A stretch of DNA of 64,000 bases from Intestinimonas butyriciproducens. Its GTDB lineage: Bacteria; Bacillota; Clostridia; Oscillospirales; Oscillospiraceae. The position numbers were made by a program, and so were the translations under genes. Positions 39,839-48,260 of this stretch are shown in pieces. The stretch spans positions 248,001 through 312,000 of the forward strand of contig NZ_CP011524.1 of NCBI RefSeq assembly GCF_004154955.1, read 5' to 3'. Every line of letters starts with the position of its first letter. Within the stretch, counting starts at the first letter, position 1. Below the pieces are notes generated by a model. The model worked only from the letters and a program-made list of their open reading frames with translations, did not search any database and was not told the DNA's origin.

Positions 39839-40912
39839 TTGTCAACCATGGAATTGGACCCGGCACAGCTTTTCGACGGCTTTCCGGAGCCGGTGCTGCT
39901 GCTGGAGGAGGGGACGGTACGGTATCGGAACCCGGCGGCGGGGAGGGTGTTCCCGGGCCTGCGGGAGGGGGACCGCGCGCCGGAAGAGCTCGCGGTTCCG
40001 GCAGATGCAGAATTCCCCATCGTGTGCACCGGGCGCGTGGGCGCAAGGAGCTTCCGCATGAGCGTCCAGGGCGTGGGGCGGGAGGGGCTCCTGGCCGTGC
40101 TGCGCCCGGAGCATGAGGCGGCCGCCGGACCGGGGCTGGAAAAGCTGGCCCTGCGGCTGCGGCAGGAGACGGCCGGTCTGGCGGCCTCCCTCCAGCGGCT
40201 GGAACCCGCCGGCGGAGAGAGCGACCAGAAGAAACGGGAAAAATATCTGGCGGCTGCCAATCAGGGACTTTACCGCCTGCTGCGGCTGGCCGACCACCTG
40301 GAGTTCGCCGACGCCCGGGACCAGGACCTCTATCGGCCCGCTCCGCTGGACATGGCGGGGTTCTGCCGGGAGCTGTTCCGGGAGGTGGAGAGCGTGTGCG
40401 CTATGTCGGGGTACCGTTTTTCCTATGAGACGGAGCTCGTCACCCTCCTCACCGTGGGGGACGAGGCCCTGCTGCGGCGGCTGGTGCTCAGCCTGGTCTC
40501 CAACGCCATGAAGGCGGCGGGGGCCGGGGGCGCGCTGGGGGCGCGGCTGGCCAAGCGCAGGGGCCGGGCGGTGCTCACGGTATGGGACCGGGGGAAGGGG
40601 TTGGAGGCGGAAGATCTGGCCCGGCTGTTCGGCGGGGAGGCGCGCGGCGTCTCCATGGACCCTGGAGAGGGCCTGGGCCTGGGGCTGGAGGCGGTGCGGC
40701 GCATCGCGCGGCTCCACGGGGGCTTCCTCATGATGGAGGGGCGGCCCGAGGAGGGCCTGCGAGCGGTGGTGTCCCTGCCCGTGCAGCCTCCGGAGGCGGG
40801 GGTTGGACTGCGCTCCCCGGCGGGGGAGTACGCCGGGGGCTTCTCCCCGGTGCTGGTGGAGCTCTCCGACGTGCTGTCCGCCCGGGTGTTCGCCCCGGAG
40901 GACGTGAATTGA
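39839..40912 (+). CDS. Histidine-kinase-like protein with degenerate phosphoacceptor helix
   Basis: 357 residues from TTG 39839, which has AGGAGG seven bases upstream; the ATG three codons later would be 16 bases away. N-terminal PAS-like fold (FDGFPEPVLLLEEGTVRYRN), a helical region, and a HATPase domain with an N box (LVLSLVSNAMKAA), WDRGKGLEAEDLARLF and GEGLGLGLEAVRRIARLHGG. The place where H-E-(L/I)-(K/R)-(T/N)-P would be reads LRLRQETAGLAASLQ, with no His. It has no membrane segment. It may be an ATP-binding sensor or phosphatase without autokinase activity. Single gene upstream of ftsH. Confidence 0.75.
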   Translation: MSTMELDPAQLFDGFPEPVLLLEEGTVRYRNPAAGRVFPGLREGDRAPEELAVPADAEFPIVCTGRVGARSFRMSVQGVGREGLLAVLRPEHEAAAGPGLEKLALRLRQETAGLAASLQRLEPAGGESDQKKREKYLAAANQGLYRLLRLADHLEFADARDQDLYRPAPLDMAGFCRELFREVESVCAMSGYRFSYETELVTLLTVGDEALLRRLVLSLVSNAMKAAGAGGALGARLAKRRGRAVLTVWDRGKGLEAEDLARLFGGEARGVSMDPGEGLGLGLEAVRRIARLHGGFLMMEGRPEEGLRAVVSLPVQPPEAGVGLRSPAGEYAGGFSPVLVELSDVLSARVFAPEDVN

Positions 40913-40915
40913 AAC

Positions 40916-40950
40916 ACCGCCCGCCCGGCCCAGGCCGGACGGGCGGTTTC
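40916..40950 (+). terminator. Terminator after the kinase-like gene
   Basis: 15-bp stem with one mismatch (40916-40930 with 40933-40947) and TTTC. The stretch to 41137 is AT-rich (about 41040-41110) and should hold the ftsH promoter; TTGCAA at about 41041 is a candidate -35. Confidence 0.65.
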
Positions 40951-41137
40951 TGTATGGAAGGGGGCCTCTCCGGCGGTCTGCGGGCCGCGCGGCGTGCGCG
41001 GGTCGGTTTTGGGGGACAAATGAGAGCAGCCGTCCCAAGTTTGCAAAAAATTTAAAACTTATCCATATTTCGTACAAGAAATAAAAAGATAATAGAGGTC
41101 GAAACAGAACAAAAGACCGCGGAAAGGAAGAGTTACC

Positions 41138-43006
41138 ATGGTAACCCATACGGAAGACCCGCAGAAGCCCAGCAAAAAACCACTGATCTACTACTATATC
41201 CTGGCGATGATCGTCCTGCTGCTGCTCAACGCGCTGCTGTTTCCCTCCCTCCTCCAGAAGCAGGTGGTGGAGGTGCCCTATAACCAGTTCCTGGACATGG
41301 TGGACGAAGGCAAGGTGAAGGAGGTGGCCCTGGACGACGCCGACGGCCAGCTTGTGTTCGTCGCCGAAGGGGAAAACGGCAGGGAAGGCTACTACAAGAC
41401 CGGCATCTGGCCGGACGACGGCCAGCGACTCCTCCAGCAGCTCCGGGAGTCCGAGCCGGCGATCCAGTTTGAGGCCGAGATCCCCACACAGGCCAGCCCC
41501 ATCATGACCTTCCTGGTGAGCTGGGTGCTGCCCATCGTGTTCTTTATTTTCATCGGGGAGCTGCTCTCCCGCCAGATGATGAAGCGGATGGGCGGCGGCC
41601 TGCCCGGCAACGCCATGACCTTCGGCAAATCGGGGGCCAAGATCTACGCCGAAACCGAGACCGGGGTCACATTCGCCGATGTGGCCGGCGAGGAGGAGGC
41701 CAAGGAGGCCCTTACCGAGATCGTGGACTTCCTCCACAACCCGGAAAAATACGCCCAGATCGGGGCCAAGCTGCCCAAGGGTGCGCTGCTGGTGGGACCT
41801 CCGGGCACCGGCAAGACCCTGCTGGCCAAGGCTGTGGCCGGCGAGGCCAAGGTGCCCTTCTTCTCCATCTCCGGTTCGGAGTTCGTGGAGATGTTCGTGG
41901 GCATGGGTGCGGCTAAGGTCCGGGACCTCTTCAAACAGGCCCAGGAGAAGGCCCCCTGCATCGTCTTTATCGACGAGATCGACACCATCGGCAAAAAGCG
42001 GGACGGCTCCGGCATGGGCGGCAATGACGAGCGGGAGCAGACCCTGAACCAGCTCCTCACCGAGATGGACGGCTTTGACGGCCGGAAGGGCGTGGTCATC
42101 CTGGCGGCTACCAACCGGCCCGACACCCTGGACCCCGCCCTGCTGCGCCCCGGGCGCTTTGACCGCCGGGTGCCGGTGGAGCTGCCCGACCTCCAGGGCC
42201 GGGCGGCCATCCTGAAGGTCCACGCCAAGGACGTGCGTATGGCCGAGGACGTGGACTTCCTGGCCATTGCCCGGGCCACCTCGGGCGCCTCCGGGGCGGA
42301 GCTTGCCAACATCATCAACGAGGGAGCCCTCCGGGCGGTGCGTATGGGCCGGGGCCTGGTGACACAGGAGGACCTGGAGGAGAGCGTGGAGACCGTCATC
42401 GCCGGAGCCCAGAGGAAGAGCGCCGTCATCTCCCCCGAGGAGAAGCGCATCGTGGCCTACCACGAGACCGGCCATGCCCTGGTGGCCGCCCTCCAGAGCC
42501 ACTCCGCCCCCGTGACCAAGATCACCATCGTGCCCCGGACCTCCGGCGCCCTGGGCTACACCATGCAGGTGGATCAGGGGGAGCGCAACCTCATGAGCCG
42601 CACCGAGCTGCTGAACAAGATCGCCACCCTCACCGGCGGCCGGGCGGCCGAAGAGCTGATCTTCGGCGCGGATAATATGACCACCGGCGCCTCCAACGAC
42701 ATCGAGCAGGCCACCAAGCTGGCCCGGTCCATGATCACCCGGTACGGCATGACCGAAGAGTTTGATATGGTGGCGCTGGAGGCGGTGCAGAACCGCTATC
42801 TGGGCGGGGACACCGCCCTGGCCTGCTCCGCCGAGATCGCCGCCCGCATCGACGCCAAGGTGGTGGAGACCGTCCGCAGCGCCCACCAGAAGGCCGCGGA
42901 CATTCTGAAGGCCAACGAGTCCAAGCTCCATGCGCTGGCCAAGTACCTGCTGGAGCGGGAGACCATCACCGGCGAAGAGTTTATGCAGGTTCTGGAGCGG
43001 AGCTGA
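41138..43006 (+). CDS. ftsH: ATP-dependent zinc metalloprotease FtsH
   Basis: 622 residues. Two transmembrane helices (about 17-36 and 123-143) around an extracytoplasmic domain, AAA module with Walker A GPPGTGKT (220-227), [20 protein letters not shown] (pore loop) and the SRH region [20 protein letters not shown], and protease HETGH (H442-H446). A membrane-anchored hexamer that degrades membrane and regulatory proteins and, in Bacillus, supports sporulation. Monocistronic. The protein lacks the long acidic C-terminal tail of some relatives. Confidence 0.97.
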   Translation: MVTHTEDPQKPSKKPLIYYYILAMIVLLLLNALLFPSLLQKQVVEVPYNQFLDMVDEGKVKEVALDDADGQLVFVAEGENGREGYYKTGIWPDDGQRLLQQLRESEPAIQFEAEIPTQASPIMTFLVSWVLPIVFFIFIGELLSRQMMKRMGGGLPGNAMTFGKSGAKIYAETETGVTFADVAGEEEAKEALTEIVDFLHNPEKYAQIGAKLPKGALLVGPPGTGKTLLAKAVAGEAKVPFFSISGSEFVEMFVGMGAAKVRDLFKQAQEKAPCIVFIDEIDTIGKKRDGSGMGGNDEREQTLNQLLTEMDGFDGRKGVVILAATNRPDTLDPALLRPGRFDRRVPVELPDLQGRAAILKVHAKDVRMAEDVDFLAIARATSGASGAELANIINEGALRAVRMGRGLVTQEDLEESVETVIAGAQRKSAVISPEEKRIVAYHETGHALVAALQSHSAPVTKITIVPRTSGALGYTMQVDQGERNLMSRTELLNKIATLTGGRAAEELIFGADNMTTGASNDIEQATKLARSMITRYGMTEEFDMVALEAVQNRYLGGDTALACSAEIAARIDAKVVETVRSAHQKAADILKANESKLHALAKYLLERETITGEEFMQVLERS

Positions 43007-43026
43007 ATCCGCGGTATAGAGAGCAG

Positions 43027-43068
43027 AAAGCTGCCCGCGCGCCCTCAATGGGGCGCGCGGGCAGCTTT
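43027..43068. terminator. Terminator between convergent ftsH and serA
   Basis: Perfect 18-bp stem (43027-43044 with 43051-43068), loop TCAATG, ends TTTGTTCTC. Confidence 0.85.
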
Positions 43069-43093
43069 GTTCTCAGAAAAAGGGAAAGACGGC

Positions 43094-44263
43094 TCAGTGC
43101 CGGAGGACGCGGACCCGCAGCACGCCGGAGATGGCGCGGATTTCGTCGGCCACCGCGTCGCCCACCCGGGCGCTTACGTCCACGATGGTGTAGGCATAAT
43201 TGCCCTTGGATTTGTTGGTCATGTTCTCCACGTTCACGTTCTCTCTGGAGAGGGCGGCGGTGATGGAGGCCAGCATGTTGGGGACGTTCCGGTGGATGAT
43301 GCACAGCCGGGTCTCGCCGGACCAGTCCTGCTCCAGGGTAGGCAGGTTGACGGAGTTGCGGATGTTGCCGGTCTCCAGATAGTCCCGGAGCTGCTGGGCC
43401 GCCATCAGGGCGCAGTTCTCCTCACTCTCGGGGCTGGAGGCACCCAGATGGGGGATGGGGACCACGTTCTTCACCAGCGTGAGGGCGTTGTCGGGGAAGT
43501 CGGTGACATACCGGGCCACCTTGCCGCTCTCCAGGGCGGCGATCATGTCCTCGCCCGCCACCAGGCCGCCCCGGGCCAGGTTGATAACGCGCACGCCGGT
43601 CTTCATCTGGTCGAAGGCGGCGGCGTTGAGCATCCCCTTGGTGTCGGCCGTCTGGGGCACGTGGATGGTGATGTAATCGCAGTTTTTATAGATGGCGGTC
43701 AGATCGGTGACATGGTGGACCAGACGGGAGAGGGACAGGGCGGCGTCCACGGAGAGGAAGGGGTCGTAGCCGTAGACGGTCATCCCCAGCTTGGTGGCGA
43801 TGTTGGCCACCTGCACCCCGATGGCGCCCAGGCCGATGACCCCCAGATTCTTGCCGGAGATTTCGGGGCCCACGAACTGGCTCTTACCCTTTTCCACCAC
43901 CTTGGCCACGTCCTCGCCGGCCCGGGCCTGGGCCTTCACCCATTCCACGCCCCCCACCACGTCCCGGGAGGCCAGCATCAGGGCGCACACCGCCAGCTCC
44001 TTGACCGCGTTGGCGTTGGCGCCGGGGGTGTTGAAGACCACGATGCCGCTTTCAGAGCAGCGGTCCACGGGGATGTTGTTGGTGCCCGCCCCGGCCCGGG
44101 CAATGGCCCGGAGGGCGGGGGGAAAGACGTATTCCTGCATGTCGGCGGAGCGGACCAGAACGCCGTCCTCGTTCTCCACGCCGTCGGAGACGGTGAAGCG
44201 GGAGGCGTCCAGCACAGAGAGGCCGGTGGGGCTGATTTGATTCAAAGTTTTGATACGGAACAT
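43094..44263 (-). CDS. serA: D-3-phosphoglycerate dehydrogenase with ACT domain
   Basis: 389 residues. Substrate domain N-terminus, NAD-binding core with KNLGVIGLGAIGVQVANIA, RAGAGTNNIPVD, INLARGGLVAGEDMIAAL and PHLGASSPESEENCA (catalytic His region), and a C-terminal ACT domain (about 315-389) that usually binds L-serine for feedback inhibition. First enzyme of serine synthesis. It follows serC with a 20-base gap on the same transcript; ATG 44263 has GGGAGGG. Confidence 0.95.
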   Translation of the reverse strand: MFRIKTLNQISPTGLSVLDASRFTVSDGVENEDGVLVRSADMQEYVFPPALRAIARAGAGTNNIPVDRCSESGIVVFNTPGANANAVKELAVCALMLASRDVVGGVEWVKAQARAGEDVAKVVEKGKSQFVGPEISGKNLGVIGLGAIGVQVANIATKLGMTVYGYDPFLSVDAALSLSRLVHHVTDLTAIYKNCDYITIHVPQTADTKGMLNAAAFDQMKTGVRVINLARGGLVAGEDMIAALESGKVARYVTDFPDNALTLVKNVVPIPHLGASSPESEENCALMAAQQLRDYLETGNIRNSVNLPTLEQDWSGETRLCIIHRNVPNMLASITAALSRENVNVENMTNKSKGNYAYTIVDVSARVGDAVADEIRAISGVLRVRVLRH

Positions 44264-44283
44264 CCTTGTACCCTCCCTGATCT

Positions 44284-45369
44284 TCAGTTGTTTTTGTCAA
44301 ACGCGCGGATGAAGTCGCAGAGCTTCTCCACGCCCTCCACGGGCATGGCGTTGTAGATGGAGGCGCGCATGCCGCCCACGCTGCGGTGGCCCTTCAGATT
44401 GGTAAAGCCCGCGTCCACCGACTCCTTGACGAATTTGGCGTCCAGCTCCTCGCTGGCGGTGCGGAACACCACGTTCATATCCGAGCGGGAGTCCTTCTCC
44501 ACCGCGCAGGTGAAGAGGCGGGAGGCGTCGATGGTGTCATAGAGCATCCGGGCCTTGCCGTGCTTGATGGCCTCCATGCCCTCGACGCCGCCCTTTTCCT
44601 CCAGCCAGTCCAGCACCAGGCCCAGCATATAGATGCACCAGCAGGGGGGCGTATTGTACATGGAATCCTTGTCGATCATGGTCTTGTAGCTGAGCATCAG
44701 CGGGGTATAGGGGAGCTCGCGGCCCGCCAGCTCTTTTTTGACGATGACCACGGTGAGGCCCGCGGGGGCCATGTTCTTCTGGGCGCCGGCGAAGATGACG
44801 CCGTACTTGCTCACATCCACCGGACGGGAGAGGATGTCGGAGGACATGTCGCACACGATGGGCACGCGCCCGGTGTCGGGCACGTACTGCCACTCGGTGC
44901 CGTAGATGGTATTGTTGGCGCAGTAATAGAAATAAGACGCTTCGGGGTCCAGCTCGAGCTGATCCTGGGCGGGGATGTACGTGTGGTTCCTGTCCTCCGA
45001 GGAGGCCGCCAGGTGGATGGCGCCGTATTTCTTCGCCTCTTTATAGGCGATGCTGGAGAAATTGCCGGTCACGGCGTAGTCCGCCTTGCCGGCGGCGCCG
45101 ATGAGGTTCATGGGCGCGGCGGCGAACTGGGTGGACGCGCCGCCCTGGAGGAAGAGGATATGATACCCGTCCGGGACGTGGAACAGGCGGCGGAACTTGG
45201 CTTGGGTGTCGTCGAAGATCTTCTGGAACACTTTAGATCGGTGACTCATCTCCATGACTGACATGCCAGAGCCCTCGTAGTTGGTGATCTCTGAGCCCGC
45301 ACGCTCCAGGACTTCCAGCGGGAGCATGGAGGGACCGGCGGAAAAGTTGTACACGCGCTCTTTACCCAT
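44284..45369 (-). CDS. serC: Phosphoserine aminotransferase
   Basis: 361 residues, the normal length. YNFSAGPSMLPLEVLERAGS at the start, FLQGGASTQFAAAPMNL, YCANNTIYGTEW, and the PLP-lysine segment VIFAGAQKNMAPAGLTVVIV; C-terminal GHRSVGGMRASIYNAMP. It transaminates 3-phosphohydroxypyruvate to phosphoserine. First gene of the serC-serA operon; no serB phosphatase gene is nearby. ATG 45369 has AAGGAGG. The transcript has a leader of about 110 bases with two hairpins. Confidence 0.96.
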   Translation of the reverse strand: MGKERVYNFSAGPSMLPLEVLERAGSEITNYEGSGMSVMEMSHRSKVFQKIFDDTQAKFRRLFHVPDGYHILFLQGGASTQFAAAPMNLIGAAGKADYAVTGNFSSIAYKEAKKYGAIHLAASSEDRNHTYIPAQDQLELDPEASYFYYCANNTIYGTEWQYVPDTGRVPIVCDMSSDILSRPVDVSKYGVIFAGAQKNMAPAGLTVVIVKKELAGRELPYTPLMLSYKTMIDKDSMYNTPPCWCIYMLGLVLDWLEEKGGVEGMEAIKHGKARMLYDTIDASRLFTCAVEKDSRSDMNVVFRTASEELDAKFVKESVDAGFTNLKGHRSVGGMRASIYNAMPVEGVEKLCDFIRAFDKNN

Positions 45370-45485
45370 GGTTGATAAGCCTCCTTAACAATTTGGAGGG
45401 GCCAATTTGCCCGATTTTGGGGGAAACTGGCGCCTCTTTGTACCAGTTCCGCGATAATTTTGATCGCTTTACTGAGTTAAAGTTT
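45370..45485 (-). promoter_or_regulatory. Structured serC leader
   Basis: Reading the minus strand from the start site: hairpin GCGAT...ATCGC, then GGAACTGG...CCAGTTTCC with loop TACAAAGAGGCG, then a C/T-rich stretch and the ribosome binding site. It lacks the T-box consensus and an obvious terminator, so any attenuation mechanism is unproven. Confidence 0.35.
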
Positions 45486-45514
45486 ATTATATACATACCG
45501 AGGACAGGTGTCAA
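45486..45514 (-). promoter_or_regulatory. serC-serA promoter
   Basis: Minus strand: consensus TTGACA (45509-45514), 17-base spacer, consensus TATAAT (45486-45491). Confidence 0.92.
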
Positions 45515-45593
45515 TGAGAGGGAGACACAAAAAATAAAAGCGGGGGACGGGCGTTCTTTGTATAGTATACCGTCCCGGGGCGGAGCGGGGAGA

Positions 45594-45609
45594 GGAGGAG
45601 CGCTCCTCC
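45594..45609. promoter_or_regulatory. 16-bp perfect palindrome upstream of the DRTGG operon
   Basis: GGAGGAGCGCTCCTCC in the 218-base gap before the first accessory hydrogenase gene. A possible promoter (TTTCCC, 18 bases, TAAAAT, at about 45639-45668) lies downstream. Function unknown; it may only be a hairpin. Confidence 0.35.
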
Positions 45610-45732
45610 CCGGCGCCCGTCCGGAGAGGAGAAAAAAGTCTTTCCCAACCGGCGGCGCTTGTGATAAAATAACAGACGAAGTAAAGCGCCCTCCGCCGGG
45701 GACTGGGGCGGGCGCCGAAAGGGGAAACGTCT

Positions 45733-46071
45733 ATGTATCTGTACGAGATCAAGGAGGCGTTGAACGCGCGGGTCCTCTCGGGGAAGGAGCATCTGGACCG
45801 GGAGGTGAAATCCGCCTGCGCCAGCGATTTTATGAGCGATGTGCTGGCTTATGTCAAGGACCAGAGCCTGCTCATCACCGGTATGGTCAACCCCCAGGTG
45901 GTGCGCACGGCGGAGATGATGGATATGAAGTGCATCATCTTCGTCCGGGGCAAGGTGCCCGGAGAGGACATCCTGGAGCTGGCCCGGGAGCGGGACATCG
46001 TGGTCATGAGCTCCGCCATCCGTATGTTCATCGCCTGCGGCCTGCTCTACAGCAGGGGACTGGAAGGCTGA
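45733..46071 (+). CDS. DRTGG domain-containing small protein (first copy)
   Basis: 112 residues. IKEALNARVLSGKEHLDREV at the N-terminus and SLLITGMVNPQVVRTAEMMD / CIIFVRGKVPGEDILELARE match stand-alone DRTGG proteins found next to clostridial [FeFe] hydrogenase genes. DRTGG domains otherwise sit between CBS and phosphotransacetylase or pyrophosphatase domains and are thought to bind nucleotides. First gene of a five-gene unit. A second, divergent copy is at 47917. Start ATG 45733 with GGGGAAAC. Confidence 0.8.
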   Translation: MYLYEIKEALNARVLSGKEHLDREVKSACASDFMSDVLAYVKDQSLLITGMVNPQVVRTAEMMDMKCIIFVRGKVPGEDILELARERDIVVMSSAIRMFIACGLLYSRGLEG

Positions 46072-46075
46072 GGGC

Positions 46076-46504
46076 ATGGGGGACCTGAAGCTGACCTATC
46101 AGGTGGACGGCGGCGATCTGGTCCAGGCCGGAGAGGCCTCCAGCCAGATGAAGATGACCCTGAAGAAGCTGGGGCTGCCGCCGGAGATCATCCGCAAGGC
46201 CTCGGTGTGCATGTACGAGGGCGAGATCAATATGGTCATCCACGCCGACGGGGGCCGGGTGGAAGTGGAGGTGGGCATGGACGCCATCACCATCCGCCTC
46301 ATCGACCAGGGCCCCGGCATTCCCGATGTGGACCGGGCGATGGAGGAGGGCTACTCTACCGCTGGGGACGTGGCCCGGGACCTGGGGTTCGGGGCCGGAA
46401 TGGGCCTGCCCAACATGAAGCGGTACTCCGACGAAATGCGCATCGACACCACGGTGGGGGTGGGCACCACGGTGACCATGCGGATCGATATCAACAACGG
46501 CTGA
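46076..46504 (+). CDS. Small stand-alone HATPase (RsbW/anti-sigma-like)
   Basis: 142 residues, a single GHKL ATPase fold with an N box (IIRKASVCMYEGEINMVIHA), G1 (IDQGPGIPDVDRAM) and G2 (LGFGAGMGLPNMKRYSDEM). It resembles SpoIIAB/RsbW-type serine kinases or the ATPase partners of redox sensors, with no phosphoacceptor domain. Four bases after the DRTGG gene and before the H-domain protein, so it is likely part of one signalling module. A second small HATPase occurs in the hydrogenase operon proper (50130). Confidence 0.85.
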   Translation: MGDLKLTYQVDGGDLVQAGEASSQMKMTLKKLGLPPEIIRKASVCMYEGEINMVIHADGGRVEVEVGMDAITIRLIDQGPGIPDVDRAMEEGYSTAGDVARDLGFGAGMGLPNMKRYSDEMRIDTTVGVGTTVTMRIDINNG

Positions 46505-46564
46505 CGGCGGGACGGCCGTGCCCACAGGGCGCCCGTTTCGATTTCAACCAGGGGGTGAGGATTT

Positions 46565-47920
46565 ATGATGAAGCACTCGGTCATCCTGGAGTATAAGCGC
46601 TGTCGGGGCTGTACCACCTGCATCAAAAACTGCCCGACTGAGGCCGTGCGGGTCCGCAGCGGCAAGGCCACCATCCTCAATGAGCGGTGCATCGACTGCG
46701 GCAAGTGCATCCAGGTGTGTCCGCACAAGGCGGTCAAATCCGTCAGCGACAGCTTGGACAAGCTGGAGCAGTACAAATACCGGGTGGCTCTTCCCGACCC
46801 GGTCCTCTACGGGCAGTTCCAGCATCTGGACGACATCGACATTGTGCTCAGCGGTCTGCTGGAGATCGGCTTCCAGAAGGTCTTTGAGACCGCCAAGGCG
46901 GCGGAGATCCTCTCCGACTATGCCAGGCACGCCATCAGCAGCGGAGAGACCCGGGTCATGCCCCAGATCTCTTCCGCCTGCCCCACCATCATGCGGCTCA
47001 TCCGCATGCGCTTTCCCAAGCTGATCCCCAACATCGCCGCCACGGTGACGCCGGTGGAGCTGGCCGCCATCCTGGCCCGCCGGGAGGCGGAGGCTGAGAC
47101 CGGCCTGCCGCCGGAGGAGATCGGCGTTTTTTCCATCGTGCCCTGCTCCTCCCAGGTGACGGCGGCCCACAGTCCCGAGGGGCTCCAGAAGCCGGTGCTG
47201 GACGGCGCCTTCGCCATTCGGGACATCTACCTGCGCCTGCTGGGCCCCATGAAGGACCTCCAGAAGGTGAAGCCCCTCTCTTCGGCGGGCATCATGGGGG
47301 TGGGCTGGGCCTTCTGCGGGGGAGAGTCCGCCGCCCGGCTGGGCGAGCGGTACCTGGCCGTGGACGGCATTGAAAATTGTATCCGCATGCTGGAGGAGAT
47401 CGAGGACGGCCGCCTGCCGGAGGCGGATTTCATCGAGCTGTGCGCCTGCACCCAGGGCTGTGTGGGGGGGTGCCTCACGGTGGAGAACCCCTACGGGGCC
47501 CGGATGCGGATCAAGCGGCTGATGAAGGGCCTGCCTGTCTCCCGCAGCCGGTATGATTTCCGGGGCGGGGACCGGGACCTGGTGAAGATCGACCAGGAGC
47601 TCCAATATGTGCCGGCCTTCCGGCTGGATCAGGACCGATCGGTGGCCCTGGAAAAGCTCCTCAAGATCGACGAGCTAGAGCGGAGTCTGCCGGGCCTGGA
47701 CTGCGGCTCCTGCGGCGCCCCCTCCTGTCACGCCCTGGCCGAGGACGTGGTGCTGGGGAGGGCCAGCATGGAGGACTGCATCTTCAAGGTCCGGGAGCGC
47801 ATGCAGTACATGGCGGGCAGCGGCGATGCCGACGAATATCTGCCCGCCCCCTTCCGGCAGCGGCGCTCCGCCACCCGCCGCGCCGCGGAGAAAGAATCAG
47901 AGGGAGGTTCCGAGATTTGA
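46565..47920 (+). CDS. Ferredoxin / degenerate [FeFe]-hydrogenase H-domain protein with C-terminal Fe-S domain
   Basis: 451 residues. Two [4Fe-4S] motifs (CRGCTTCIKNCP and CIDCGKCIQVCP), then a shortened hydrogenase large-subunit domain, then a four-Cys cluster domain (CGSCGAPSCHALAED) as in RnfB/CODH-associated proteins. The H-cluster motifs are altered: L1 reads SSACP (C139, preceding Cys replaced by Ala), L2 VPCSSQ (C194, Lys replaced by Gln), L3 ELCACTQGCVGG (C295 and C299 kept, Met replaced by Cys). The four cubane ligands survive while the proton-transfer Cys and the Lys do not. It is probably a sensor or electron-transfer partner, not a hydrogen producer. Confidence 0.85.
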   Translation: MMKHSVILEYKRCRGCTTCIKNCPTEAVRVRSGKATILNERCIDCGKCIQVCPHKAVKSVSDSLDKLEQYKYRVALPDPVLYGQFQHLDDIDIVLSGLLEIGFQKVFETAKAAEILSDYARHAISSGETRVMPQISSACPTIMRLIRMRFPKLIPNIAATVTPVELAAILARREAEAETGLPPEEIGVFSIVPCSSQVTAAHSPEGLQKPVLDGAFAIRDIYLRLLGPMKDLQKVKPLSSAGIMGVGWAFCGGESAARLGERYLAVDGIENCIRMLEEIEDGRLPEADFIELCACTQGCVGGCLTVENPYGARMRIKRLMKGLPVSRSRYDFRGGDRDLVKIDQELQYVPAFRLDQDRSVALEKLLKIDELERSLPGLDCGSCGAPSCHALAEDVVLGRASMEDCIFKVRERMQYMAGSGDADEYLPAPFRQRRSATRRAAEKESEGGSEI

Positions 47921-48246
47921 ATGTAAGAGAGCTGGCCCATGTGATGGCCTTGACAGAATTTATCATGCCCGAGCCCGACCGGGAGGTGAACGGGGGTTAT
48001 GTGGGAGACCTTCTGTCCTGGGTGATGGGCAGGGCCCAGGCGGGCAACGCCTGGCTCACCATCATGTCCAATCAGAACGTGGCCGCTGTGGCGCTGATGG
48101 CCGAGGTGGCCTGCGTGGTGCTCACCGAGGGCGTAGTCCCGGACGAGACCCTGCGCCAGCGGGCCGAGCAGCAGAATATCAACATCCTGGGCACTAAGCT
48201 GTCCACGTTCGATGCGGCGTCGGTGCTCAAGCAGCTCCTGCGGTAG
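47917..48246 (+). CDS. DRTGG domain-containing small protein (second copy)
   Basis: 109 residues from TTG 47917, which overlaps the previous stop (TTGA) and follows GGGAGG. VNGGYVGDLLSWVMGRAQAG, TIMSNQNVAAVALMAEVACV and LTEGVVPDETLRQRAEQQNI give the stand-alone DRTGG pattern. The C-terminal half NILGTKLSTFDAASVLKQLL is the typical closing helix. Related to, but clearly diverged from, the copy at 45733; the two may form a heterodimer. Confidence 0.8.
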   Translation: MNVRELAHVMALTEFIMPEPDREVNGGYVGDLLSWVMGRAQAGNAWLTIMSNQNVAAVALMAEVACVVLTEGVVPDETLRQRAEQQNINILGTKLSTFDAASVLKQLLR

Positions 48247-48260
48247 CGCGAGGCGGCGGC

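Noticed and set aside
39842-43048. 1068-residue open frame on the minus strand
   Set aside because: Antisense of the kinase-like gene and ftsH, with the same GC-bias effect.
45370-45491. T-box riboswitch before serC
   Set aside because: No TGGNACCGCG antiterminator consensus and no terminator hairpin with a T run in the leader.
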